DNA of 63,205 nt from a virus: positions 1 to 63,205 of the IMG/VR virus record IMGVR_UViG_3300025118_000012, one strand, 5' to 3'. Position 1 is the stretch's first letter; each line of letters begins with the position of its first letter. Under the pieces are notes generated by a model, which saw nothing but the letters and a program-made list of their open reading frames with translations, searched no databases and was not told the DNA's origin. The position numbers and the translations under genes were made by a program. Shown one piece after another: positions 44,252 through 51,542 of the stretch.

Positions 44252-44839
44252 ATGCCAGATGCAATTATAAAACCTTTTGGTCCATGTTTAGTGGAAACGT
44301 CTGTAGAAGAAGACAAAGTAGAAAAAATAAAAGAATTTTGTGAAAAAAACAAAAATTTAAATATAAGAGATAAGTTAGCTGGACATTTAGATCATGAATA
44401 TGAAATTAATGCAACTAAGTTGCAAGAAATAATTCAATTTAATGTGGATCAATATAAAGTAATATTAAATCATTATTATGGATACAATGAACAAAGAAAT
44501 TTAACTATATCAGTAGCATGGGTAAATTATATGCAAAGTGGAGATTTTAATCCTTTACATACACACTCTGACTGCAATTTTTCAGGAGTTATATATTTAA
44601 GTGTGCCGAAAGAATTAGAGAAAGAAGCTGAAGCAAGTGTTGCTAAGGGTATAAAACCTGGTCAAATAGAATTTACAGTAGGAACAAAAGTTCCAAATTA
44701 TATTACAAGCCACCAATTTTTTCCTAAAAAGGGTTCTTTATATATTTTTCCTCATAACATATTACATATGGTGTGCCCTTTTAAATCTAATGTTGAAAGA
44801 GTATCCGTAGCTTTTAATCTACTATGGAGTAATGAATGA
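44252..44839 (+). CDS. 2OG-Fe(II) oxygenase, HxH (Oxy_5-like) family copy 3
   Basis: The product has 195 residues. AWVNYMQSGDFNPLHTHSDCNFSGVIYLSVP shows the HTH metal site and core strand, QFFPKKGSLYIFPHNILHMVCPF the distal His, and ERVSVAFNLLW the Arg and last strand. This is the best match of the three to the 2OG-FeII_Oxy_5 pattern. It overlaps the PolA gene by 4 bases (ATGA). The relationship to the 43661 product suggests an old duplication and divergence. The target is unknown. Confidence 0.82.
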   Translation: MPDAIIKPFGPCLVETSVEEDKVEKIKEFCEKNKNLNIRDKLAGHLDHEYEINATKLQEIIQFNVDQYKVILNHYYGYNEQRNLTISVAWVNYMQSGDFNPLHTHSDCNFSGVIYLSVPKELEKEAEASVAKGIKPGQIEFTVGTKVPNYITSHQFFPKKGSLYIFPHNILHMVCPFKSNVERVSVAFNLLWSNE

Positions 44840-46704
44840 CACATCAATTAAATTTTATATACAACGACAGTGATTGGGTCTGCCCCCCGGAGTATCCAGA
44901 TTTATCTCAAGCAAAAGAAATAGCAATTGACCTAGAAACCAAAGATCCAAATATTAAAACAAAAGGCCCAGGTTGGGCAACTTTTGATGGTGCTATAGTT
45001 GGTTTTGCAGTAGCTGCCTTTGATCAGCAATGGTATTTTCCAATTCAACATGACGCAGGTGGTAATATGGATCTTGCGATTACTACTGCATGGATGCAAG
45101 ACATACTTAACACTCCTGCAACTAAAATTTTTCACAATGCAAGTTATGATGTCGGTTGGTTAAAGATAAATGGTTTTAATATTAATGGACCAATTGTAGA
45201 TACAATGATTGCAGCAGCTTTGATTAATGAAAATAGATTTAGTTTTGCATTAAATTCTTGTGCTAAAGATTATCTTGGTGAAATTAAAAATGAAACTTTT
45301 TTAAATGAAAAAGCAAAAGAATGGGGAATTGATCCTAAAGCAGACTTATGGAAACTACCCGCAGGTTATGTAGGATTCTATGCTGAACAAGACGCAGGTC
45401 TAACTTTACGTTTATGGCAGCGTTTTAAAACAGAAATTTCTAAACAAAGTTTAAATGATGTGTGGGAAATGGAGATGGAGCTGCTACCTATTTTAATAGA
45501 TACTAGAATGAGAGGAATAAGAGTTGACGAAGAGAAAGCTTCACTTCTTAAAAAAGAATTTAAAAGTAAAGAGTCTGAGGTATTAAATAAAATTAAAAAA
45601 GAAACCAGTTTAAATGTGGACATTTGGGCTGCAAGATCTGTAGCGCAGGTGTTTGATAGAATAGGTGTTGACTACCCACGGACACCGAAAAGTGATGAGC
45701 CTAGCTTTACCCAAAATTGGTTAGTAAACTGTGATAACCCGATAGCGCAACTAATAAGACAAGCAAGAGAAATAAATAAATTCCATTCCACATTTATAGA
45801 CTCAATTCAACGTTATGCTCACAAAGGCAGAATACATTCTGAAATAAATCAATTAAGATCTGATCAAGGTGGAACTGTTTCTGGAAGACTTTCATATTCA
45901 AATCCTAATTTACAACAAATTCCAGCAAGAAACAAAGAATACGGAGATAAAATTAGAAGTTTATTTTTACCTGAAGAAGGTAAACAATGGGGTTCTTTTG
46001 ATTACAGCCAACAGGAGCCTAGACTTGTAGCTCATTATGCTGCAAGTGTTGATCAACAATTTACAGGAGCAGATGAATTTATAGATGCTTATAAAAATGA
46101 AGCTGCCGATTTCCACCAAATCGTGGCAGATATGGCAGAAATAAGTAGAACTCATGCTAAAACAATTAACCTTGGTTTATTCTATGGTATGGGTAAAGCT
46201 AAATTAGCTAGAGAATTGGGTATTTCTAAAGACAAGGCAGAAGCCCTTTTAAATCAATACAATTCTAGAGTCCCATTTGTTAAAAGATTAGCTACAGAAG
46301 TCACTAATTCTGCTTCAAAATATGGCTTTATTCGAACAATAAGGGGTCGTAAATGCCGATTTGACATGTGGGAGCCTGCTACCTTCGGAATGAATAAGGC
46401 AATGCAATATGAAGAGGCTAAGGCAATTTATGGAAATAATATAAGAAGAGCCTTTACTTATAAGGCTTTAAATAGATTAATCCAAGGATCAGCAGCAGAT
46501 CAGACTAAACAAGCTATGATAAATTGTTATAAACAGGAATATCAACCCATCCTACAAATTCATGATGAATTGTGCTTTTCTATAAATGACGAAAGTGATA
46601 TAGTGGGGGTGAAGGAGGTAATGGAAAATGCCATCGAAAATCTCAAAGTCCCCTTCAAGGTTGACGTTGCACTCGGAAGAAGTTGGGGCGAAGCAAAAGA
46701 GTAA
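44836..46704 (+). CDS. polA: DNA polymerase I (family A) with proofreading exonuclease
   Basis: The product has 622 residues. The 3'-5' exonuclease is intact: IAIDLETKDPN (Exo I), FHNASYDVGWLK (Exo II), YAEQDAGLTL (Exo III). The polymerase motifs are GTVSGRLSYSNPNLQQIPARN, WGSFDYSQQEPRLVAHYA (motif A), HAKTINLGLFYGMGKAKLA (O helix) and QIHDELCFS (motif C). The residue matching E. coli Phe762 is Leu. There is no 5'-3' exonuclease domain, as usual for phages. It is the replicative polymerase of the AEP primase and SF1 helicase module just upstream. Confidence 0.97.
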   Translation: MTHQLNFIYNDSDWVCPPEYPDLSQAKEIAIDLETKDPNIKTKGPGWATFDGAIVGFAVAAFDQQWYFPIQHDAGGNMDLAITTAWMQDILNTPATKIFHNASYDVGWLKINGFNINGPIVDTMIAAALINENRFSFALNSCAKDYLGEIKNETFLNEKAKEWGIDPKADLWKLPAGYVGFYAEQDAGLTLRLWQRFKTEISKQSLNDVWEMEMELLPILIDTRMRGIRVDEEKASLLKKEFKSKESEVLNKIKKETSLNVDIWAARSVAQVFDRIGVDYPRTPKSDEPSFTQNWLVNCDNPIAQLIRQAREINKFHSTFIDSIQRYAHKGRIHSEINQLRSDQGGTVSGRLSYSNPNLQQIPARNKEYGDKIRSLFLPEEGKQWGSFDYSQQEPRLVAHYAASVDQQFTGADEFIDAYKNEAADFHQIVADMAEISRTHAKTINLGLFYGMGKAKLARELGISKDKAEALLNQYNSRVPFVKRLATEVTNSASKYGFIRTIRGRKCRFDMWEPATFGMNKAMQYEEAKAIYGNNIRRAFTYKALNRLIQGSAADQTKQAMINCYKQEYQPILQIHDELCFSINDESDIVGVKEVMENAIENLKVPFKVDVALGRSWGEAKE

Positions 46705-46846
46705 AGATATAGTTTGTAAAAGGTGTAAGGACACCGGACAAATAGAAACTTGGCACGATGCTTCAGAAAAACGTAAAATTATTTCTGACTGTCCTGTTTG
46801 TCCTCCTCAAATAAATCTTTTTCATCTTCGGGCTGCTGGTCTTTAA
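46628..46846 (+). CDS. Small zinc-ribbon-like protein overlapping polA
   Basis: The product would have up to 72 residues, overlapping the polymerase end by 77 bases in another frame. The region after the overlap holds VCKRCKDTGQIETW and DCPVCPP, two CxxC pairs that could form one zinc ribbon like those of DnaJ-type proteins. The true start may be internal. The Cys pairs argue that the frame is real. It also overlaps a minus-strand small gene, which makes the assignment uncertain. Confidence 0.5.
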   Translation: MPSKISKSPSRLTLHSEEVGAKQKSKDIVCKRCKDTGQIETWHDASEKRKIISDCPVCPPQINLFHLRAAGL

Positions 46847-46910
46847 TAAATTCTTCCCGAATTTTTCTTAGTTCTTTATAGTGGTTTGGGTGTTTCCATT
46901 CAAACGTCAT
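46779..46910 (-). CDS. Small acidic protein on the minus strand
   Basis: The product has 43 residues, with AAGGAGAG a few bases before the ATG on the minus strand. It is charged and ends in an acidic helix (DEKDLFEEDKQD). It is preceded by a perfect TATAAT at 46938-46943. It is convergent with, and overlaps, the small zinc-ribbon frame. The good ribosome site supports it. Confidence 0.5.
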   Translation of the reverse strand: MTFEWKHPNHYKELRKIREEFIKDQQPEDEKDLFEEDKQDSQK

Positions 46911-46937
46911 ATGCTCTCCTTGTTTTTTTTATAACCT

Positions 46938-46943
46938 ATTATA
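46938..46943 (-). promoter_or_regulatory. Possible -10 box for the minus-strand small gene
   Basis: Read on the minus strand it is a perfect TATAAT, 28 bases before the small gene at 46910. No good -35 box lies 16-18 bases upstream, so only part of a promoter is supported. The stretch 46944-47098 between minus-strand genes is AT-rich and holds nothing else I recognise. Confidence 0.3.
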
Positions 46944-47098
46944 ACATGAGCACTTTTTTGAAATCCTCCAGAAGTTAGTAAAACAATTTTTCTAAAAAAA
47001 TTATTTAGTAGTACCAATGTGTATAAAATTAAAAAAATGTTTTTTCGGAAAATTTAGAGCGCACTATCCTTAAGGAAAAAATTAATTTTTTGGGCTAC

Positions 47099-47275
47099 TT
47101 AACTTGCTATGCTAAACTTTTTACTTTGTTCAACAGCATTGTCTATTTGCTTCTTTAGGTCACCTATTCTTATTGCAGTCCATTTCATTTCTTCTTCATG
47201 ACCTTCAGCAGCTTGCTTCGCCCATTTGTGTTCCAAGTTCAATTTGTCCTGAACTACTTGTTGTAACGTTGACAT
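47099..47275 (-). CDS. Small helical protein
   Basis: The product has 58 residues from the ATG at 47275, chosen for GAGGAGG about 12 bases upstream. A longer frame to 47335 is possible but lacks this support. It is helical and charged (QQVVQDKLNLEHKWAKQAAE, IRIGDLKKQIDNAVEQSKK). It overlaps the end of the next minus-strand gene. The function is unknown. Confidence 0.55.
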   Translation of the reverse strand: MSTLQQVVQDKLNLEHKWAKQAAEGHEEEMKWTAIRIGDLKKQIDNAVEQSKKFSIAS

Positions 47276-47465
47276 CTTTTTTATCAACCTCCTCAAATGT
47301 AAGAAACACTTTGTAGGGTTCGTAGAACCCTTCATCGGTTCCTTCTATTGCCCCTGATTCTACTTCTGTAGCAAATTTGTCAAGAGCAGCCCTATCGCTC
47401 TCCGCCTCTATTATCTTATTAAGATACATATTTTTGTATCTTGCTTGGATGCGATAAAGCTTCAT
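47205..47465 (-). CDS. Small conserved-looking protein
   Basis: The product has 86 residues. Start MKLYRIQARYKNMYLNKIIEAESDRAALDKF has the form of a small beta-helix-beta protein, and the second half is acidic with GFYEPYKVFLTFEEVDKKD. It overlaps the downstream small gene by 71 bases in a different frame. Both are likely translated. No family recognised. Confidence 0.55.
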   Translation of the reverse strand: MKLYRIQARYKNMYLNKIIEAESDRAALDKFATEVESGAIEGTDEGFYEPYKVFLTFEEVDKKDVNVTTSSSGQIELGTQMGEASC

Positions 47466-47500
47466 GTAGTATTATATATCAAAATAAGTGCACATTGCAA

Positions 47501-47782
47501 CTATGTGGACACTTTTGGTTTAGGTGAGGGAATTATTAATTTTGGCGGTTTTGGTAGGTTTACGGGCTTACATTCAAATTTTATTACTAATTTTTCACGT
47601 TCTACGTGTTTCCTATCTATTTCTTCTGTCTGTTCTAGCCCTTTAAAAGTATTATGGGCCACTCTATAACCTGTCACTACGCAGTCATAATGATTATCGA
47701 ACGTATATCCTGGAATGGAACTAAATGGGCACATTCCTGTGATTGTGCTACAAAGATACATAATTAATACAAATTTTGTCAT
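47501..47782 (-). CDS. Putative exported small protein
   Basis: The product has 93 residues. The first about 17 residues (TKFVLIMYLCSTITGMC) form a signal peptide, perhaps a lipobox variant with Cys at 17. The mature part has two further Cys (DCV, FECKP) and ends Pro/Lys-rich (KPPKLIIPSPKPK). It may be a periplasmic phage protein that alters the host envelope or excludes superinfection. The function is inferred from the signal only. Confidence 0.55.
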   Translation of the reverse strand: MTKFVLIMYLCSTITGMCPFSSIPGYTFDNHYDCVVTGYRVAHNTFKGLEQTEEIDRKHVEREKLVIKFECKPVNLPKPPKLIIPSPKPKVST

Positions 47783-47814
47783 AAAATCCTATATTATCCT
47801 ATTGTATTTTTTCC

Positions 47815-47844
47815 TTGCATATCCCACGAAAATGTTTATATACA
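47815..47844 (+). promoter_or_regulatory. Promoter in the divergent gap before 47885
   Basis: TTGCAT (47815-47820), 18 bases and TATACA (47839-47844) lie upstream of the small early genes. The gap separates the minus-strand group from the plus-strand group. The spacing is one base over the optimum. Confidence 0.45.
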
Positions 47845-47884
47845 GTTCATGTTTTTTAAAAATAATAACAACAAAGAGGATACC

Positions 47885-48196
47885 ATGAAAACAGATGGAA
47901 AAGAAGAAGCGATAACTGTACAAGAAAAGCAGTTAATCACTGAGAAGATAGGCGAAGCTTTGGTTTTAAAACCCGATTGGGAAATTAAACCTAAGAGCGT
48001 TGCTATGACTCATATCTTTTCAGTTGAATTTAATGAGTCAACTAAAGAACTACAACTGGTGGTCAATAATGAAGTTTATGAAACTCTCAGATGTAAAGAT
48101 ATACTTAATGGTAAAATTAAATTTCATAATGGTTTAAATGAAATCATTTCTAAATTTAATTTGTGGAGGTATGATGAGCCAAAATCCAAAAACTAA
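47885..48196 (+). CDS. Small early protein
   Basis: The product has 103 residues from ATG 47885, with AGAGGA nearby. It contains no recognisable domain, but a mixed alpha-beta pattern (TKELQLVVNNEVYETLRC). It is the first plus-strand gene after a divergent gap with a likely promoter, so it may be an early takeover gene. Overlaps the next by 26 bases. Confidence 0.5.
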   Translation: MKTDGKEEAITVQEKQLITEKIGEALVLKPDWEIKPKSVAMTHIFSVEFNESTKELQLVVNNEVYETLRCKDILNGKIKFHNGLNEIISKFNLWRYDEPKSKN

Positions 48197-48443
48197 ATCA
48201 TCGTCAACAGTATTCTTGGAATGGATAGATGAAATGAATAAAATTTTATCTGAAGTTCCGATGAATAATATAAGTGGTGAAATGGTAGAATATTCCGATC
48301 ACGAATGGCAAAAGGCAATGAAGCAACTTCAACAGTGCTCAATGAAATTTGAGGACATGCCTATTTACCCAATCAACGAAGAGATCGCAAATAGACTAGT
48401 CGCAGACCACTTGAAAGGTAAGGATGAGCAACCAGATCATTAG
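48171..48443 (+). CDS. Small early protein
   Basis: The product has 90 residues from ATG 48171 with GGAGG at 48162. It is acidic with two helical stretches (FLEWIDEMNKILSEVPM, HEWQKAMKQLQQCSM). It overlaps the next tiny membrane gene by 20 bases. The function is unknown. Confidence 0.55.
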   Translation: MMSQNPKTKSSSTVFLEWIDEMNKILSEVPMNNISGEMVEYSDHEWQKAMKQLQQCSMKFEDMPIYPINEEIANRLVADHLKGKDEQPDH

Positions 48444-48531
48444 TTTTTTATTCTTACTTTTATTAATAGTATTACCAGCAAAACTTGTATTAGCAATTTT
48501 TGGATTACTGGTATACACAATCTTGTTTTAA
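48424..48531 (+). CDS. Tiny hydrophobic membrane protein
   Basis: The product has 35 residues: a short polar start, then two hydrophobic stretches (SFLFLLLLIVLPA and VLAIFGLLVYTI). It overlaps the upstream gene and is followed by the ribosome site of the ParB-like gene. It resembles the 55290 and 52427 products in size and hydrophobicity. Confidence 0.45.
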   Translation: MSNQIISFLFLLLLIVLPAKLVLAIFGLLVYTILF

Positions 48532-48546
48532 CCAAGGAGGGAAAAG

Positions 48547-49332
48547 ATGGCAAGAGCAGTAAATAATAAATTTTTTGAAACTAGAGATTACTCTATATTC
48601 AAAAAAGTCCGAGGCAATAGACCTGTGGATGAAGCACACGTTAAGCAATTAAAAAAATTAATTGCTGATAAAGATCTAATGGATCCTATACGTGTAAATC
48701 AAAATAAAGAGGTAGTGGATGGTCAACATACATTACAAGCGAGAAAGGAATTAGGTTTACTTGTTCCTTACATCATAATTAATTCTGATGATCCGCTTGA
48801 TGTAGCAAGACTTAACCAAGGTAGAAAAAATTGGTCGATGGAACATTTTTTACATCACCATTGTTCTAGAGGCAAAATGGATTACAAAATTTGTAAATCT
48901 AAAATGCAACAGTATGGTCTACCTGTGTCTGAAACAATAATTTTATTGTTGAAGATAACCTCAAAATGGAGAACGATTCACGATCAATTCAAACAAGGGG
49001 AATTTAAAATTCCTGCAGGTGGAATTTCACATTGTGATAGAATAGGTGATCAATTAATGGCTCTTAAAAAATATCTTCTTGGTATGGATAATACTAATAG
49101 AAGAGTTAAGAGACAAATGGTAACTGCTTATATTATAGCAGATAGACACCCGGAGTTTAGTTACGATAGATTTAAAAATGCTATTAAAACTAAATCAGCA
49201 TGGTTGATGACTGGAACATCAGCACGTGATTATATTCAAATTTTTCAGAAAATATATAACTCTGGTTTAAAGCCCAATAGAAGAATTAATCTTCTTGATT
49301 TCTTTGATACTAGACAATATACCGAAGAATAA
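48547..49332 (+). CDS. ParB-like nuclease-domain protein
   Basis: The product has 261 residues, with AAGGAGG upstream. The ParB/Srx-type fold spans residues about 20-85: RPVDEAHVKQLKKLIADKDLMDPIRVNQNKEVVDGQHTLQARKELG, where DGQHT corresponds to the G-x-R/H motif. A long helical C-terminal region follows. Such proteins are frequent in marine phages; they may bind DNA or nick it. No ParA partner is present, so partition is unlikely. Confidence 0.78.
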   Translation: MARAVNNKFFETRDYSIFKKVRGNRPVDEAHVKQLKKLIADKDLMDPIRVNQNKEVVDGQHTLQARKELGLLVPYIIINSDDPLDVARLNQGRKNWSMEHFLHHHCSRGKMDYKICKSKMQQYGLPVSETIILLLKITSKWRTIHDQFKQGEFKIPAGGISHCDRIGDQLMALKKYLLGMDNTNRRVKRQMVTAYIIADRHPEFSYDRFKNAIKTKSAWLMTGTSARDYIQIFQKIYNSGLKPNRRINLLDFFDTRQYTEE

Positions 49333-49341
49333 GGAGACACA

Positions 49342-49557
49342 ATGGATATCACTAAATGGAAATCTTGTGCGGTTGATATTGAATCATACATTCTAATAAG
49401 AGCGATGGGAAAGGCAGGTTTTAGAAGACCTGGAAGTATGATCGCTAAATTAGTTGATGAAGAAGTAAAGAAGATAGCTAAAAAAGAGGGTAAGAGTTAT
49501 CAATCAATGAAAGAGAATTTGCTATCTCAAGGTAAGAAGCTCTTGAATGGTAAGTAG
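49342..49557 (+). CDS. Small basic protein, possible ribbon-helix-helix
   Basis: The product has 71 residues. The central SYILIRAMGKAGFRRPGSMIAKLVDEEVKKIAKKEG could be a strand followed by two helices, as in Arc/CopG regulators, but the match is weak. It ends the ParB-like gene's unit and is followed by a strong terminator. A DNA-binding regulator is possible. Confidence 0.5.
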   Translation: MDITKWKSCAVDIESYILIRAMGKAGFRRPGSMIAKLVDEEVKKIAKKEGKSYQSMKENLLSQGKKLLNGK

Positions 49558-49597
49558 ACCTGCAGGTTGGATGGTTAACCTTTAATCTGGGGTTGAG

Positions 49598-49624
49598 AAG
49601 GGCCGGGAGACTGGCCCTTTTTTT
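49598..49624 (+). terminator. Rho-independent terminator
   Basis: A 7-bp stem (AAGGGCC with GGCCCTT) and 8-base loop are followed by a T-rich tail. It closes the 47885-49557 transcription unit. Confidence 0.9.
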
Positions 49625-49639
49625 CTTGCAATATAATAT

Positions 49640-49668
49640 TTGACATAGATCAAATATTTTTATATTCA
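49640..49668 (+). promoter_or_regulatory. Promoter with an FNR-like inverted repeat
   Basis: TTGACA (49640-49645) with TATTCA at 17 bases or TATATT at 15 forms a promoter right after the terminator. The same bases form TTGAC-ATAG-ATCAA, one mismatch from the TTGAT-N4-ATCAA site of FNR/CRP-family regulators. The regulator link is inference. The region 49625-49774 holds nothing else recognised. Confidence 0.45.
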
Positions 49669-49774
49669 CAATACATACGTATTCATAAGCCTAAAATGAA
49701 AAGGTGAGGCTTTCAAAACACCTTATTTCCAATTAACAACGAACACTAAAATTAACTTTTAAAAAGGAGATTTA

Positions 49775-50017
49775 GTGGGTAAAAAAGCTACAAAAGGTAG
49801 CCCAGAAGCATTAGAACAAGCACTACAAAAGCTTGTAATGTTGTGTCCGAATAAGCAAACTTATGACGAGATGACCAGTTTAATGTTTCAGTTGTACTGT
49901 GGAAATGACTTTGGCTTAGGAAATTTTAGTTTAGCATTTCTTGATAAAATCGAGAAATGTTGGCAATCAGGTAGAAAAAAGGCCGCTTCGGCTAAAGGTT
50001 TAAGACTGGTTGTCTAA
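49775..50017 (+). CDS. Small protein with GTG start
   Basis: The product has 80 residues from GTG 49775, preceded by AAAAAGGAG. It is mainly helical with basic ends (GKKATKGSPEALEQALQKLVMLC). It has its own promoter after a terminator. The function is unknown. Confidence 0.55.
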   Translation: MGKKATKGSPEALEQALQKLVMLCPNKQTYDEMTSLMFQLYCGNDFGLGNFSLAFLDKIEKCWQSGRKKAASAKGLRLVV

Positions 50018-50064
50018 AATGTGTAGCCAAGGTGTAATTCCACATCTATATCTTTTCCCACATC

Positions 50065-50271
50065 TTGGCTATGCTGATGTATTTATTTGATAAAACTTAT
50101 ATAAGAGCCTCAATTAATTTTTGCAAAACTTTGGATGGTCCCGGTCGTGTGGGCTTTATCTCTGAAGTTCTTGAAGATTATTATATTAGCGTAGAAAAGA
50201 AATCTCCAGCACTTGTTCAAAGGAGGTTTCGTGAGTTATACGCCGAACTTATTAAAAATTTTGGGCACTAG
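50065..50271 (+). CDS. Small protein
   Basis: The product has up to 68 residues. The start is uncertain: TTG 50065, ATG 50071 and ATG 50077 are in frame, and no clear ribosome site is present. It is helical with basic and aromatic residues (FRELYAELIKNF). It overlaps the next gene. The function is unknown. Confidence 0.45.
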   Translation: MAMLMYLFDKTYIRASINFCKTLDGPGRVGFISEVLEDYYISVEKKSPALVQRRFRELYAELIKNFGH

Positions 50272-50641
50272 CATGTCTGCTCAAATTTTAAAAGAAGATA
50301 AATCACCTGAACAGAAATTATTTCAGGCTATAGTCCTCCAGGCGTTTGAAGATGTTTTGACGACTCATGGGAATAAGCAAGATTCTTATCTTAAAAAAGA
50401 TGCTCATGATTGGTTTTTAAATAAAAATAATCGCTTTAATGATATTTGTTGGTATGCAGGTTTTGATCCAGAAATTATAAATGAAAAATATAAAAAATTA
50501 TTAGCTGAAGGTAAAATTAAATTTACTCGACTCCAGGAGGCGTGGATAGAATATAGAAATTTATATAAAAATTATAGAGCTGCTAAAACTTCTGTTGAGA
50601 GAAGAAACATTATGATTAAAATTTGTAGAATAAAAAAATAG
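50231..50641 (+). CDS. Conserved helical phage protein
   Basis: The product has 136 residues from GTG 50231, chosen for AAAGGAGG at 50219-50226. ATG 50273 is an alternative. The sequence (EQKLFQAIVLQAFEDVLTTHGNKQDSYLKKDAHDWFLN, then FNDICWYAGFDPEIINEKYKKL) resembles a small conserved family of T4-type and other marine phages. The role is unknown. The C-terminus is strongly basic, so nucleic acid binding is possible. Confidence 0.6.
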   Translation: MSYTPNLLKILGTSMSAQILKEDKSPEQKLFQAIVLQAFEDVLTTHGNKQDSYLKKDAHDWFLNKNNRFNDICWYAGFDPEIINEKYKKLLAEGKIKFTRLQEAWIEYRNLYKNYRAAKTSVERRNIMIKICRIKK

Positions 50642-50818
50642 TTACCATTTTCTAACGGGACAGTAAGATCTTTCTAATCTTACTTTTAAACGCATTACAC
50701 ATCCACATTTAAGGCATAGACCTATTTTATAAAATGGACAAGTACGGCAGTGGTTGATTCTTTTTTTAATTGTGGAGTGGTTTGCTAGGATAGGTTTTTT
50801 TCGTGGTTTGGTAGTCAT
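50642..50818 (-). CDS. Small zinc-ribbon protein
   Basis: The product has 58 residues. CRTCPFYKIGLCLKCGCVM and the late YCPV give five or six Cys, and the final CPVRKW is typical of a short Cys-rich phage family that I recognise. It would bind one zinc ion. It converges tail to tail with the 50231 gene, one base apart. No good ribosome site is seen on the minus strand. The function is unknown. Confidence 0.72.
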   Translation of the reverse strand: MTTKPRKKPILANHSTIKKRINHCRTCPFYKIGLCLKCGCVMRLKVRLERSYCPVRKW

Positions 50819-50873
50819 GGTGGCCTGAATGTTAATCTAATAAACCGGTGCAATCTTTTTTTAATGTAAGGGA

Positions 50874-50922
50874 CCCTTGGGGGAAGTTCTAAAGAGCTTT
50901 GATGACTAAAAACCCCCAAAGG
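50874..50922. repeat. Inverted repeat with 29-base loop
   Basis: CCCTTGGGGG (50874-50883) and CCCCCAAAGG (50913-50922) pair at 9 of 10 positions. It lies between two minus-strand genes and may form a large hairpin or be an operator. No T-tract follows on either strand. The rest of 50819-50990 holds no gene that I can see. Confidence 0.5.
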
Positions 50923-50990
50923 TTCCGATACTTTTAAGTAAGTGCTAATTAACACATAATAAGTATATCACAACACCGGATACCGGACAA

Positions 50991-51518
50991 TTAATTTGTA
51001 TAGTTGATGTTTAGGACTATCCTACATTTACTGTCTGTGGTATTTGTGCCACAATGTTTCATCTGAGAGTTGAAGGTAATTAATCTATTGGCTTTTGAGT
51101 ATATTTTTGTGCCATCTTCAAATTTTGTATACCCATTATTGGTATTTATATAAAAAGCTGAGGTTTTGCAGTCATCTGGGACATCAACATGTAGATCTGA
51201 TTCATGTAATTTAGCTGAACCAGTAGTCATATTAAGCTTTAATCTATATAATAGTTTGACATTTAATTTTTGCAAAATTGGCTTAACAATATCAAAATAT
51301 CTAGACGCTATTTCTTTATCATCGTAGGTTTTGAATACATGTGTAAATTGGAATGATTCTAAAATAGGATCATCCCATTTGGGATCACCATCTTGATTGT
51401 AATTTATATATTTGTTAAAAAACCACGGAAAATGAGCACCTTCTAGGTCTTCAACCACCACATCAAAGATTCTTTTGTCTAAAAAATTGTCCTCCTGAGT
51501 GTATCCAAGTATTTCCAT
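50991..51518 (-). CDS. 2OG-Fe(II) oxygenase, NNGYT subfamily copy 2
   Basis: The product has 175 residues. It shares with the 5250 and 57952 products HFPWFF near the start, FQFTHVF, the iron motif HVD in SDLHVDVPDD, AFYINTNNGYTKFEDGTKI, and FNSQMKHCGTNTTD with CRIVLNINY. It stands alone on the minus strand, upstream of the iteron region, which is unlike the other two. Its leader (51519-51540) touches the repeat array, so it could be regulated from there. Confidence 0.8.
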   Translation of the reverse strand: MEILGYTQEDNFLDKRIFDVVVEDLEGAHFPWFFNKYINYNQDGDPKWDDPILESFQFTHVFKTYDDKEIASRYFDIVKPILQKLNVKLLYRLKLNMTTGSAKLHESDLHVDVPDDCKTSAFYINTNNGYTKFEDGTKIYSKANRLITFNSQMKHCGTNTTDSKCRIVLNINYTN

Positions 51519-51542
51519 AAATTTTACTATATAGATATTCTA

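Noticed and set aside
48547-49332. Plasmid-like partition system
   Set aside because: Only a ParB-like protein is present, with no ParA ATPase and no centromere-like array beside it.
50874-50922. Rho-independent terminator
   Set aside because: The loop is 29 bases and no T-tract follows on either strand, so it is reported only as an inverted repeat.
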